Source: an uncultured Paracoccaceae bacterium | Lineage (GTDB): Bacteria > Pseudomonadota > Alphaproteobacteria > Rhodobacterales > Rhodobacteraceae | Direction: 5' to 3' | NCBI GenBank assembly: GCA_947503775.1 | Contig: CANNFE010000004.1 | Coordinates: 124,001 to 188,000, forward strand | Length of the DNA: 64,000 nucleotides | Shown: piece after piece, positions 52,816 to 61,616 of the stretch | Numbering within the stretch: position 1 is the first letter of the stretch | Layout: every line of letters begins with the position of its first letter | Notes under the pieces: generated by a model | What the model saw: the letters and a program-made list of their open reading frames with translations, nothing else | Told to the model about the DNA's origin: nothing | Database searches by the model: none | Translations under genes and position numbers: made by a program

Positions 52816-55455
52816 TTAACCCGGCGGACGCCCCGAGGCCCAGCGGTCGAGCCAGGCGAGACCGGCGAGCGAGAGACCGAGGGCGAGGAAGGAGCCGACG
52901 CGGATCAGGCCGGTGAGGCCTGCGGCGTCGATCAGGAAGACTTTGGCGACAGTCAGGCCGATCAGGGTCAGGCCCGCTCGGCGCAGCAGGGCGGAGCGGG
53001 CGGCGACGGACTGGTAGAAGAGGATGGCTCCCAGAGCCAGCATCGCGCCGGTATAGGTCGAGATTTCGCCCTGGGTGATGCCGTCCCGGATCGCCATCGC
53101 CTCGGTTCCCTGCCAGAAGATACGGATCTGCAGGATCGTCCAGAAGGCGGCGAGGCTGGCGGCAAGGAGCAGCGCGGCTAGGCCCCAGGCGTCCCGCAGG
53201 CGCTGGCTGGCGAGGGCAAGCGGGATCGCGGGGAGCAGGTAGGAGATGGCGGTGGAGTTGAAGAGGACGATGCCGTTCGGCGTCTGGGCCAGAAAATCCA
53301 CGAGGGGGTTGAGGAGAAGGGCTATCGTGAGCGCTCCGAGTGCGAAGAGGCTGTAGATCGCGGCCAGGACCGGGCGGATCCAGCCGGGGCGGCTCAGCTT
53401 GCGCAGGCGCTCGTACTGGACCAGCGCGAGCATGCCCCAGATCGTGGCGTAAAGACCGGCTACCTCGGATTCGCCGATAGCGTCCGGATTTGTTGCGGCG
53501 AGCCAGCGCGCGAGGAGCACGCTGATGGTGAGGCCTGCGAAGGCCCAGAGCGCGGTTTCGAGATAGACGCGGGTGCGCGGCCGGGGGCTGGTACCGAGGA
53601 CAAGCAGGGCCGCGGCGGGCCCTGCCAGGGCCGAGGTGTGATGGATCAGGACCTCGAGAAGGGGGCCTTCCATGCTGAAAGTGGGCCCGGGATCGATCAC
53701 CAGCCGCCAGGTCAGCGTGCCGAGGCCCGCGAGGGTGAAGAGCGTCATCTCGGGCATGTCGAACCGCCGGTCGAGCAGGCTCGCCGCGACGAGGAGGACC
53801 GCCAGCGCGACGGTGAGCGCGGCGAGGCCGAGGAGAGTAAAGAGCGCGAGCGCGATCATCGTCAGCGCGCCGAGCGCGGCATAGGCGGTGCGGTTGCGCG
53901 GGCGGCCATCGCCTGCGGCAAAGCGCTCTGCCAGAGCCGTGAAGAGCGCCGCGAGGCCCAGCAGGTGGAGCGACCATGGCCAGGGGCCGAGCCGGGCTTC
54001 GGGGGTTTGCAGGAGCATCAGGATAAGCGCGGCCGCGGAGGGCAAGCTGACGGCGAGTGCCGCCCAGAGGGCGCGGAAGGAATTCGAGCGCCCGGACCGC
54101 CAGGCGAGGCCGAGCGCGGCGAGGACGGACAGCGCGAGCAGGACCGAGAGCAGGACCGGCGGGGCGGTGGCGATGTCGGGGTTTGGCAGCAGGAGGAGGA
54201 AGACGGCGGTCGGTGCGAAGGCCGCATCTGAGATGGCGGGCGCGCGGCTGGCCCAGACAGAGACGGCGAGCGTCAGGAGCGTCAGCCCGATGGCAGCTAT
54301 AGTGAGCGCGGTCGGATCCGTTGCAAGGCCAAGGAGCGCGAGGCTGGCCGACAACACGGCTCCGGTGGCGGTGGCCACGCGCCAGTCCGGCAGGCCATCG
54401 GGACGCGTCTGGAGCGTCAGCCAGAGGCTGAGCGGCTGGCCTTCGTGGTCAGGCCTCAGGCGGCGGATCGGCAGGCCGAGCGCGGCGAGGGCCAGGAGGG
54501 TGACCATGATCTGGACCGGGATCGGTTCGGCCCCGAGCGAGACCATGAAGAGCGCGGAGCCGGGCGGCAGAGTGAGCGCGACGCCGGTGATCCAGCCGGT
54601 TTGCTTGATCGCGTCGATGGCGAGCCCGGTCAGGGCGAGCAGCGTCAGATAGAGGATGAAGGGCGTCGCATCGCCGCTTTCGGCCCCCAGAAGGTAAGGC
54701 GCAACCGCCCCGCCCGCGAGACCCACTGCGGCGAGGAACGGGCCGTAGAACCAGCCGAAGACCAGCGCGACCGCCGAGACGGCGGCCAGGCCGAAGAATG
54801 TCACCTCTACCGATGTCAGCCCGTAGAGATGGCGCGCGGCCAGGACGGCGGCATAGAGCACGACGATCCCCGCCCCCGAGAAAGTCGAGGGCAGGAAGGC
54901 GGTATGCGTCTCTGGCCCGTCGCCCGAGCGCCGCCGGATCCATTCGCCCGCAAAGCAGAGCGCGGCGCCGAAGGCAAGCGAGGCGAGGACGCGCACGGTG
55001 GGCGTGAGGATCCCGGTCTCGATCCCGTATTGCACAAGGAAGATCCCGGCCAGAGCGAGCGAGATCGCGGAGAGGATATAGGCCCAGTTCTGCGTGAGCC
55101 AGCGGAGGGCAAGATCGGCCTTGCCCGGGCCTGCGGCCGGCGCAGGCGCGGGCGCGGGCGGCGGAGCCGGGGTGCGTCTGGGTTTCGGAGGAAGAACGGG
55201 CGCGGTAGCCTTTGCCGGCTTCCTTTGCTCTGTGACGGCTTCGGGCACCGGGCGCGGGTCCGCTGGCGGCAACGTTGTCTTCGGCTGCGGATCCACCGGC
55301 GGGGCGGGCGCGCGGGACCTCGCGCCGGGACGGGTTTTTTCGGTCTTCTCCAGCTCTTCGACACGGCGACGCAGGTCGCGGATCTGGACAAGGAGAAATG
55401 GCAGCGCGATCAGGCAAAAGAGCACATAGATCGCCGCGACGACGAGAAATCCCAT
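52816..55455 (-). CDS. Large DUF2339 multi-spanning membrane protein
   Basis: An 879-residue protein. One N-terminal helix (MGFLVVAAIYVLFCLIALPF) is followed by a short coiled coil (RDLRRRVEELEKTEKTR), a proline-rich cytoplasmic linker (about 45-120) and then more than twenty closely spaced hydrophobic helices to the end. This layout matches DUF2339 proteins (pfam10101), whose function is unknown. The ATG at 55455 with AGGGGA upstream fits the family start; the ORF could be read 46 codons longer. GC is very high (about 70%). Confidence 0.85.
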   Translation of the reverse strand: MGFLVVAAIYVLFCLIALPFLLVQIRDLRRRVEELEKTEKTRPGARSRAPAPPVDPQPKTTLPPADPRPVPEAVTEQRKPAKATAPVLPPKPRRTPAPPPAPAPAPAAGPGKADLALRWLTQNWAYILSAISLALAGIFLVQYGIETGILTPTVRVLASLAFGAALCFAGEWIRRRSGDGPETHTAFLPSTFSGAGIVVLYAAVLAARHLYGLTSVEVTFFGLAAVSAVALVFGWFYGPFLAAVGLAGGAVAPYLLGAESGDATPFILYLTLLALTGLAIDAIKQTGWITGVALTLPPGSALFMVSLGAEPIPVQIMVTLLALAALGLPIRRLRPDHEGQPLSLWLTLQTRPDGLPDWRVATATGAVLSASLALLGLATDPTALTIAAIGLTLLTLAVSVWASRAPAISDAAFAPTAVFLLLLPNPDIATAPPVLLSVLLALSVLAALGLAWRSGRSNSFRALWAALAVSLPSAAALILMLLQTPEARLGPWPWSLHLLGLAALFTALAERFAAGDGRPRNRTAYAALGALTMIALALFTLLGLAALTVALAVLLVAASLLDRRFDMPEMTLFTLAGLGTLTWRLVIDPGPTFSMEGPLLEVLIHHTSALAGPAAALLVLGTSPRPRTRVYLETALWAFAGLTISVLLARWLAATNPDAIGESEVAGLYATIWGMLALVQYERLRKLSRPGWIRPVLAAIYSLFALGALTIALLLNPLVDFLAQTPNGIVLFNSTAISYLLPAIPLALASQRLRDAWGLAALLLAASLAAFWTILQIRIFWQGTEAMAIRDGITQGEISTYTGAMLALGAILFYQSVAARSALLRRAGLTLIGLTVAKVFLIDAAGLTGLIRVGSFLALGLSLAGLAWLDRWASGRPPG

Positions 55456-55649
55456 CTGTTCCCCTTTCCTGCCCTCAAGGCAGGCTATGCGCGCGGGGCT
55501 CGGACGGCGAGTAAGGTTTTCCAGACTGGCGCTGCGGTGTGACATCGCTGTCAGTGCCCCTGCCCCTGCGGCTGGTTCGCCGAGACGAGGCACGGCGGTT
55601 GTCTCCTCCTGCGGCTGTTTCTAGGGTGCCGCGAAAGGGAGGCCTGGGG

Positions 55650-56123
55650 ATGACATTCATGTGTGGGACGGCCCTTGTGCTGGGTGTGACCGGTGGGGCG
55701 CTCTGGGCTTGCGAGGCGCCTTATCAGACCGTTTTTGCCTGCGATCTTGTCGCGATGCCGCAGCGGGTCGAGGTCTGCGGCCTTCCCGAAGGAGATTTCA
55801 CCGTGGAGGAGACCTACAGCTTCGGTGTGCCCGGTCAGATGGCGGAGCTGAGCTTTGAGGCGACGGACGTTTGGGGGCGGCCCTGGCCGGACGGGCATGT
55901 GGAGATCCCGGGCCTCTCGACCTGGGGGATCGGGCTGGTCCATCCCAATGGGACGACCTATGCGGTCTTTGCCTATGGCGATTACAGGGATGGCGTGATC
56001 CGGCGCGGGGTCTTGCAGGTGTTTGCATCGCTTGAGGTCTTTAATGCGCGAGAGGCTGCCCTTTTTCACGCGGAATGCCAGCCGGAGACGCTTGAGGGCG
56101 ACTTTGACAATTTCGCCCCGTGA
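55650..56123 (+). CDS. Hypothetical exported protein
   Basis: A 157-residue protein. An N-terminal hydrophobic stretch ending in LGVTGGALWACEAPYQ suggests a signal peptide, and four cysteines (about residues 5, 21, 30 and 43, plus one near 146) could form disulfides or a lipid anchor. No family is recognised. The core is beta-rich with aromatic residues (ETYSFGVPGQMAELSFEATD, GIGLVHPNGTTYAVFAYGDY). The start at 55650 has AGGGAGG at 55636-55642. It is followed 7 nt later by the monooxygenase gene, so the two are probably cotranscribed. Confidence 0.72.
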   Translation: MTFMCGTALVLGVTGGALWACEAPYQTVFACDLVAMPQRVEVCGLPEGDFTVEETYSFGVPGQMAELSFEATDVWGRPWPDGHVEIPGLSTWGIGLVHPNGTTYAVFAYGDYRDGVIRRGVLQVFASLEVFNAREAALFHAECQPETLEGDFDNFAP

Positions 56124-56130
56124 GACGCGG

Positions 56131-57318
56131 ATGACATCCTTCAGGATCGGGATTGCCGGGGCCGGGATCGGCGGGCTGGCGGCGGCGGCGCTGCTGGCGA
56201 GTCGCGGGCATGAGGTGACGGTCTTTGACCGGTTCGAGGCGCCTGCCCCGGTCGGGTCGGGGCTGGTGATCCAGCCGGTCGGGCAGGCCGTCCTAGGCGA
56301 GATCGGCGCCGGAGACGCCGCGCGGGGTGCGGGCAACCGGATCACGCGGATGCTGGGGCATGAGGCACAGAGCGGGCGGCGCGTGCTGGATGTGCATTAC
56401 GATCGCGGCGGCGGGTCACGGTTCGGGCTTGGGATCCACCGGGCCAGCCTTTTCGATGCGCTGATGCGGGCGGTGCGCGCGCGGGGGATCGCGCTGGTTT
56501 CGGGCGCGGAGGTGACGAGTGCAAAAGAGGGGCGGCTGATGCTGGCCTCGGGTGACATGCGCAGCTTTGATCTGATCGTGGATGCGACCGGGGCGGGCTC
56601 TAAGCTGTCGCCGCTTCGGTCGCGGCCCTTGGCCTATGGGGCGGTTTGGGGGACCGTCGATTGGGTGCCGGATGTGCTGCCGCAGACGCAGCTGAGCCAG
56701 ACCTACCGCCAGGCCAGCCGGATGATCGGGGTCCTGCCCTGCGGAACGCTGCCCGGAGAAGAAGAGCGGAAGGCGGCGATCTTCTGGTCCTTGCCGGTGG
56801 ACGGTCACGCGGCGTGGCGCTCCGGCGGGCTTAGCGCGTGGCGAGACGAGGTCGGGGCGCTTTGGCCCGAGGCGATGCCCTTCGTGGAGCAGATCACTGA
56901 TCCCGATCAGATGACGATGGCCCGCTACGGGCATGGCACGATGGTCCGCCCCTACGCCGAGCGGCTGGCGATCATCGGAGATGCGGCGCACCGGGCCAGT
57001 CCGCAGCTGGGTCAGGGGGCGAATATGGCGCTACTCGATGCGATGGCGCTGGCCATGGCTTTGGACCGTCACGATATCGGCGATGCGCTGCACAGCTATG
57101 CGATGGCGCGGCGCTGGCATGTACAGATATATCAGGCGATGAGCTGGGCGTTTACGCCGCAATATCAGTCAGATAGCCGATGGCTACCTATGCTGCGCGA
57201 CCGGGCGCTGTTTCCGTTATCGCAGATCGCTCCTGTTCCGCGCATTTTGACGGCCTTGGTCTGCGGCACGATGGTGCCGCCCTATGCCAGCCTGATGACG
57301 CGTGGTCAGCGCGCCTGA
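56131..57318 (+). CDS. FAD-dependent monooxygenase (PHBH/UbiH-like)
   Basis: A 395-residue flavoprotein. The dinucleotide motif GIAGAGIGGLAAAALLASRGHEVTVFDRF is at about 6-34, the second FAD motif (DG-like) LIVDATGAGSKLSPLRSR at about 150, and the GD motif AIIGDAAHRASPQLGQGANMALLDA at about 288. This places it among class A hydroxylases (p-hydroxybenzoate hydroxylase/UbiH group). Aromatic or ubiquinone-type substrates are likely, but none can be named. The 3' end overlaps the convergent reductase-like gene by 13 nt. Confidence 0.86.
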   Translation: MTSFRIGIAGAGIGGLAAAALLASRGHEVTVFDRFEAPAPVGSGLVIQPVGQAVLGEIGAGDAARGAGNRITRMLGHEAQSGRRVLDVHYDRGGGSRFGLGIHRASLFDALMRAVRARGIALVSGAEVTSAKEGRLMLASGDMRSFDLIVDATGAGSKLSPLRSRPLAYGAVWGTVDWVPDVLPQTQLSQTYRQASRMIGVLPCGTLPGEEERKAAIFWSLPVDGHAAWRSGGLSAWRDEVGALWPEAMPFVEQITDPDQMTMARYGHGTMVRPYAERLAIIGDAAHRASPQLGQGANMALLDAMALAMALDRHDIGDALHSYAMARRWHVQIYQAMSWAFTPQYQSDSRWLPMLRDRALFPLSQIAPVPRILTALVCGTMVPPYASLMTRGQRA

Positions 57319-58937
57319 GTCTGGCTGTCGATCCACTCCCACACTTTGGAGATGACGACCGATCCTTCGCCGACCGCCGAGGCCACCCGCTTGACCGATC
57401 CGGCGCGCACGTCGCCCACGGCGAAGATCCCCGGCTCGGAGGTTTCGTAGCCGGAGGGTTTGCCGATCACCTCGCCGGTGCAGACGAACCCCTTGTCGTC
57501 GAGCTGGACCATATCGGCGAGCCAGTCCGTATTGGGCGCCGCTCCGACCATGATGAAGACGGCGCGCGTCTTGAGGCGCCAGTCCTGGCCTGCCGCCCGG
57601 TCGCGGATGGTGATCGCCTCGAGCGTCTCGTCGCCCTCAAGCCCGGTCATCTGAGTCTGGTAGTGAATGGTGATCGAGGGATCGGCGTCGAGCCGGGAGA
57701 AGAGGTAATCCGACATCGAGGCAGCGAGCGACGGGCCGCGCACCAGCAGGTGCACATGGCTGGCCGAGCGCGAAAGGAACATTGCCGCCTGCCCGGCCGA
57801 ATTGCCGCCGCCGATGATGACGACTTCGGTATCCTTGCAATAGCGCGCCTCGATATCGGTGGCCGCGTAGTAAATGCCGTGGCCCTCGAACTCTTCGAGG
57901 CGGTCGATGGGAAGATGGCGGTACTGGACGCCCGTGGCCACGATGACGGAGCGGGCGCAGACCTCGCTTCCGTCATTGAACGAGGTGCAGAAGGTGCCAT
58001 CCTCGCGCTTGTCGATGCTGGTTGCGCGGCGGGGCACGGCGAAGCGGGTGCCGAATTTCATCGCCTGCACCTCGCCGCGCCAGACCAGATCGGCGCCCGA
58101 GATGCCGGTGGGAAAGCCCATGTAGTTCTCGATCCGCGACGAGGTTCCGGCCTGCCCGCCGATGGTCAGATCCTCGGCAACCAGCGCGCTGAGCCCTTCG
58201 GCGCCAGCATAGACGCCCGCGGCGACACCGGCCGGGCCGCCGCCGACGATGAGCGTGTCGAAGACTGCGTCCTCCTCGAGCTCCATCGCCAGCCCGAGCC
58301 GGGCGGCGACGGTGGCGGGGGTGGGATTTTCGATCACCTCGGTCTTGCCGAAAAGCACCGCCGGTTCGGCGTCACCGATGCTGCATTGATGGGCGAGCGC
58401 CTCGGCCTCGTGTTCGCCGATGGTCAGCTCGCGAAAGGGAATGCGGTTGCGGCCCGCGAACATGGCGATCTCGCGGATCTCGCGGCTGACCTCTCCGCCG
58501 ATGAGGGTCAGAGAAGCGTCGCCCTCTTCGAGCTGGCGGCGGCGGCGGGCGGAGAAGACGGTGATGATGATGTCGGACATCTCTGGGATGCGGGACATCA
58601 GGTCGAGCATCTCCTGGCGCGGGATGCACAGAAGGCGGCTGGGCTGGACCGCGCGGGCCGACATCATGTTCTTGCCGCCCGACAGGAATGTGACCTCTCC
58701 GAAGAACTGGGTCGGGCCGAGGGTCGCGCTGCCATAGCGTTCGTTCGTGCGGGGGTTGACCGCCTCGACCTCGCCTTCGAGCAGGTAGTGGAACGTGTCG
58801 ACCGGATCGCCCGCGCGGACGAGGTATTCGCCCGGTTCAAGCTGCTTTTCGGTCGCGATCCGGCGCATGGCCGCAACATGGCTGTCGTGAAGGGGCGTGC
58901 GCACCATGGTGCGAAGATCGGCTGCGAGCGATTCCAT
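57306..58937 (-). CDS. Cyclic nucleotide-binding domain fused to a thioredoxin-reductase-like flavoprotein
   Basis: A 543-residue fusion. The N-terminal cNMP-binding fold is about 15-130 (EPGEYLVRAGDPVDTFHYLLEGEVEAVNP). A helical linker follows, then a thioredoxin-reductase fold with IVGGGPAGVAAGVYAGAEGL (about 228), SRIENYMGFPTGISG and EVVIIGGGNSAGQAAMFLSR. At the place of the redox CATC of thioredoxin reductase it has YYAATDIEA (about 355), so the active-site cysteines are absent. FAD and NADPH sites look intact. The family is known in several bacteria but poorly understood; a ligand-gated oxidoreductase or sensor is an inference. Confidence 0.87.
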   Translation of the reverse strand: MESLAADLRTMVRTPLHDSHVAAMRRIATEKQLEPGEYLVRAGDPVDTFHYLLEGEVEAVNPRTNERYGSATLGPTQFFGEVTFLSGGKNMMSARAVQPSRLLCIPRQEMLDLMSRIPEMSDIIITVFSARRRRQLEEGDASLTLIGGEVSREIREIAMFAGRNRIPFRELTIGEHEAEALAHQCSIGDAEPAVLFGKTEVIENPTPATVAARLGLAMELEEDAVFDTLIVGGGPAGVAAGVYAGAEGLSALVAEDLTIGGQAGTSSRIENYMGFPTGISGADLVWRGEVQAMKFGTRFAVPRRATSIDKREDGTFCTSFNDGSEVCARSVIVATGVQYRHLPIDRLEEFEGHGIYYAATDIEARYCKDTEVVIIGGGNSAGQAAMFLSRSASHVHLLVRGPSLAASMSDYLFSRLDADPSITIHYQTQMTGLEGDETLEAITIRDRAAGQDWRLKTRAVFIMVGAAPNTDWLADMVQLDDKGFVCTGEVIGKPSGYETSEPGIFAVGDVRAGSVKRVASAVGEGSVVISKVWEWIDSQTQAR

Positions 58938-58985
58938 TGCGGTCCTCCTGCGGTCGGGATTGGAGTAAGGTAAGGGTCGTCGGGG

Positions 58986-60002
58986 TCATGCTTGCATCTC
59001 GGCGCTCTCCTTGGAGCCGCCAAAGAGCCCGGTCAGGGCGCGCTGCACCAGCCGGGTGACGGAGGGTTTGCGCGCCTCGATGAAGGGCAAAGGACGGCAG
59101 ACCTCGATGGCGGCGACGCCGACGCGGGCCGTCAGCGCGCCGTTGATGACGCCTTCGCCGAAGCGGCGCGAGACGCGGGAGAGGACGCCTCCGCCGGCGA
59201 CCGATCCGATCAGATCGTCACCGACCGCCACGGCGCCGGTCGCCACCAGATGGGACAGAACCGCCCGGGTCAGCCGCCAGCCGCCCAGCGCGCCAGAGCG
59301 GCCGCCATAGATCTCGGCGATGCGGCGGATCATGCGGATATTCGAGGTCAGCGCGACGATCACATCGGCAAAGGCCAGCGGCACGACGGCGGTGACGGTC
59401 GCGACCTGCCGGGCGGCGGCCTCGACCTCGCGGCGGGCGCGCTGATCAAGCGGCTCGAGCAGGGTCGTTTCGGCAAGCGCCAGAAGGCTGCCGGCATCGA
59501 GCGGATCGGCCCGCCTTTCGGCCAGTCTTTCGCGGCCCCAGGCCAGATCGGGGCGCGGGGCGTAGAGCTGTTCCAGATCATCGAGCACGGCGCGGGCCTG
59601 GGGCAGATCACGGCTCGTGAGCGCGGCGGCGGCCTTGGATTGGATGCGGTCGAGACGGCCCAGGCGAAAGAGAGCGGCGGCCTCGCGCGTGACAATGGCC
59701 AGGCAGACAAGGACCAGAGCAGCCGTCAGACCGGCGGCCAGAGCGCCGAGCACGGGGGACGAGGCGATCAGGGCGGTCAGAGCCGACCAGGCGGTGAGGG
59801 ATAGAATGAGTGTCAGCAGCGCGCCCAGAAGTCCCCAGAACCAGCGCGCGAGCGGCGAGGGCCGGGCAGCGGCGAGGGCGGCGGCTTTTTGCATCGTGGC
59901 CTGCCGGGGCACGAGATCGGGTACGGGCGGCGCGGCGGCGGGGGTCGGCTCCGCTTCTGCCGGAGCGGTGTCGTCTAGATCTATGAGGACGGGCCCTTTC
60001 AC
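58986..60002 (-). CDS. TIGR01620/DUF697 membrane protein (YcjF-like)
   Basis: A 338-residue inner-membrane protein with a proline-rich N-terminus, two closely placed membrane helices (about 70-125, LLGALLTLILSLTAWSALTAL, LAAGLTAALVLVCLAIVTREA) and a DUF697-like C-terminal domain (PLAFADVIVALTSNIRMIRRIAEIYG). The start is assigned to GTG 60002 (VKGPVLIDLDD); the ATG at 60053 would put the start inside the palindrome array. The upstream ORF ends in TGA overlapping this GTG. It pairs with ycjX, the usual YcjX-YcjF arrangement, associated with phage-shock-like envelope stress genes. Confidence 0.84.
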   Translation of the reverse strand: MKGPVLIDLDDTAPAEAEPTPAAAPPVPDLVPRQATMQKAAALAAARPSPLARWFWGLLGALLTLILSLTAWSALTALIASSPVLGALAAGLTAALVLVCLAIVTREAAALFRLGRLDRIQSKAAAALTSRDLPQARAVLDDLEQLYAPRPDLAWGRERLAERRADPLDAGSLLALAETTLLEPLDQRARREVEAAARQVATVTAVVPLAFADVIVALTSNIRMIRRIAEIYGGRSGALGGWRLTRAVLSHLVATGAVAVGDDLIGSVAGGGVLSRVSRRFGEGVINGALTARVGVAAIEVCRPLPFIEARKPSVTRLVQRALTGLFGGSKESAEMQA

Positions 60003-60106
60003 GCCGCTGGCCGCCGGGCGGCAGAATTTTCGCCGAAAATTCTGGCATCGCAAACTCTTCTGGAAGAGTTTGTGGCTTCAGATTTTTCTAGAAAAATCTG
60101 TTTCAT
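59999..60106 (-). CDS. Candidate 35-codon ORF spanning the palindrome array
   Basis: ATG at 60106 overlaps the ycjX TGA (ATGA), and its own TGA (60001-59999) overlaps the GTG of the DUF697 gene, giving overlaps at both ends. The 35-residue peptide (MKQIFLEKSEATNSSRRV...) encodes the three palindromes. No homology is recognised. It could be a translational relay between ycjX and its partner, or a chance frame in a repeat element. Confidence 0.35.
   Translation of the reverse strand: MKQIFLEKSEATNSSRRVCDARIFGENSAARRPAA
60022..60100. repeat. Array of three perfect palindromes with 6-bp spacers
   Basis: Palindrome 1 is 60022-60044 (arm CAGAATTTTCG, 1-nt centre). Palindrome 2 is 60051-60072 (arm CAAACTCTTC, 2-nt centre). 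Palindrome 3 is 60079-60100 (arm CAGATTTTTCT, no centre). All arms pair without mismatch, and both spacers are exactly six bp. The three arms share the pattern CA-R-A followed by T-rich bases, yet differ in sequence; differences are compensated on the opposite arm. Confidence 0.95.
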
Positions 60107-61515
60107 AGCAGATCCCCGATCAAGAACTCAGCCGCCGTGTCCAAGCGGATATGGGGAGGCCCCTCGCCCGGTTTCAAGCTGAGGGCCGCCGGTGAAAAGG
60201 TCATCACCTCATAGCCCGCATCGAGCCATTTGCCGGCCCCCTGCCGCGCGGGGTCCAGCAGATGGGAGGGATCTTCGGGCAGCTCTCCGGGATGCAGCGC
60301 CGCGCGTTTGCCCGAGGCCAGCGTGCCGCGCACCACGTCGAGCGGCGTGCCCTGATGGTCGATCCGGTCCTCGGTCGTGGCCCGAAGCGCGGCGATGGCC
60401 AGCGCCTTGGTCTTAGCGCCCGCGAAATCCGCGCGGTCCTTGGCGTCGCGCAGCAGGGCGGCGGCGATATCGGTGAGTTGCTGGTGCTGCGAATGATGCA
60501 GATGGTCCGCCTTGGTGGCGGCAAAGAGGATCCGCTCGACCCGGCGGCCGGCGAAGATCTGGGTCAGGAACGCGTTTCGGCCGGGCCGGAAGGCCGTCAG
60601 GATGTCGGTCATCGCCCGCCGGAGATCCTCGACCGCCGGAGGGCCGGCATGGATCGCGCCGAGGATGTCCACGAGCACGACCTGGCGGTCGATCCGGGCG
60701 AAGTGATCGCGAAAGAACGGGCGCACCACGTTGCGCTTGTAGCTGTCGTAGCGCCGCTCGAACTCGCGGGCGAGCGACTTGCGCGGCGCGTTTGGCGTGG
60801 GCGGCAGCGGCGCGAAGGTCAGGACGGGCGATCCGGCCAGATCGCCGGGCAGAAGGAACCGGCCCGGGGTGCAGTCCGAATAGCCCGCCGCGCGGGCGGC
60901 ATGCAGATAGGCGGTGTACTGGGCGGCCAGACGCTGGGCGGCCGGCTCTTCGAGGCGGGCCTCGAGGTCGGTCTCGGCCAGGGCGCGTCTGAACTCGTCG
61001 GCTTCGGGGCGGGTTTCGAGCCGTTCGAGAGCGGCCTCGGACCAGGCGGCAAAATCGCGGTCGATCAGCGACAGATCCAGGAGCCATTCGCCGGGATAGT
61101 CCACGATATCGAGATGGACGGTGCGGGCGCCCTGGATCGTGCCGAGAAGGCCCGAGGGCTGCATCCGGAGCGACAGGCGCAGCTCGCTGACCGCGCGGGT
61201 GCCTTCGGGCCAGTAGGGCTGCGCGCCGGTCATCGCGGCCAGATGATCCTCGTAGGCAAAACGCGGGATCGTGTCGTCGGGCTGGGGTTGCAGATAGGCG
61301 GTCCGGATCGCGCCGCTGGAGGCCGCGCGCAGGCCGATCATGCGGTCGCGGTCCATCAGATTGGCCACGAGCGAGGTGATGAAGACCGTCTTGCCCGCCC
61401 GGCTGAGCCCCGTCACGCCCAGCCGGATCACCTTGTCCGAAAACGGCGCGGTCACCGCATCGGTCAATCCGCTTACGCTGCGCGCGATCCCGTCGGCCAG
61501 TCGTCCTACCACCAT
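60103..61515 (-). CDS. YcjX-like P-loop NTPase (DUF463)
   Basis: A 470-residue GTPase-like protein. Walker A is RLGVTGLSRAGKTVFITSLV (about 31-50). LDIVDYPGEWLLDLSLID (about 135) is the DxxG-like region, and TKADHLHHSQHQQL (about 338) resembles the TKxD base-specificity motif. The family (YcjX/DUF463) is encoded together with YcjF (DUF697) in proteobacteria and linked to stress responses. Here the partner lies downstream, separated by a palindrome array. The start at ATG 61515 fits homologues. Confidence 0.9.
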   Translation of the reverse strand: MVVGRLADGIARSVSGLTDAVTAPFSDKVIRLGVTGLSRAGKTVFITSLVANLMDRDRMIGLRAASSGAIRTAYLQPQPDDTIPRFAYEDHLAAMTGAQPYWPEGTRAVSELRLSLRMQPSGLLGTIQGARTVHLDIVDYPGEWLLDLSLIDRDFAAWSEAALERLETRPEADEFRRALAETDLEARLEEPAAQRLAAQYTAYLHAARAAGYSDCTPGRFLLPGDLAGSPVLTFAPLPPTPNAPRKSLAREFERRYDSYKRNVVRPFFRDHFARIDRQVVLVDILGAIHAGPPAVEDLRRAMTDILTAFRPGRNAFLTQIFAGRRVERILFAATKADHLHHSQHQQLTDIAAALLRDAKDRADFAGAKTKALAIAALRATTEDRIDHQGTPLDVVRGTLASGKRAALHPGELPEDPSHLLDPARQGAGKWLDAGYEVMTFSPAALSLKPGEGPPHIRLDTAAEFLIGDLL

Positions 61516-61616
61516 CGCGCGCGTCTTTCCTTGCCCATTGGCGGGGAAGATAGGGGCGCGGTGCGGGCTTGGGTAGGGATTGATTTCGGCGGCTTCCGCG
61601 ACTAGGGGCGCGGGCC

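Noticed and set aside
57180-58973. 597-codon ORF antisense to the cNMP/thioredoxin-reductase-like gene
   Set aside because: Low-complexity Ala/Gly/Asp/Arg composition; it is explained by the high third-position GC of the real gene opposite.
60003-60053. ATG 60053 as start of the DUF697 gene
   Set aside because: It would encode 17 residues from the palindrome array; family similarity begins at the GTG at 60002, which overlaps the upstream stop.
60262-61605. 447-codon ORF antisense to ycjX
   Set aside because: Shadow frame; the P-loop protein on the other strand has clear motifs.
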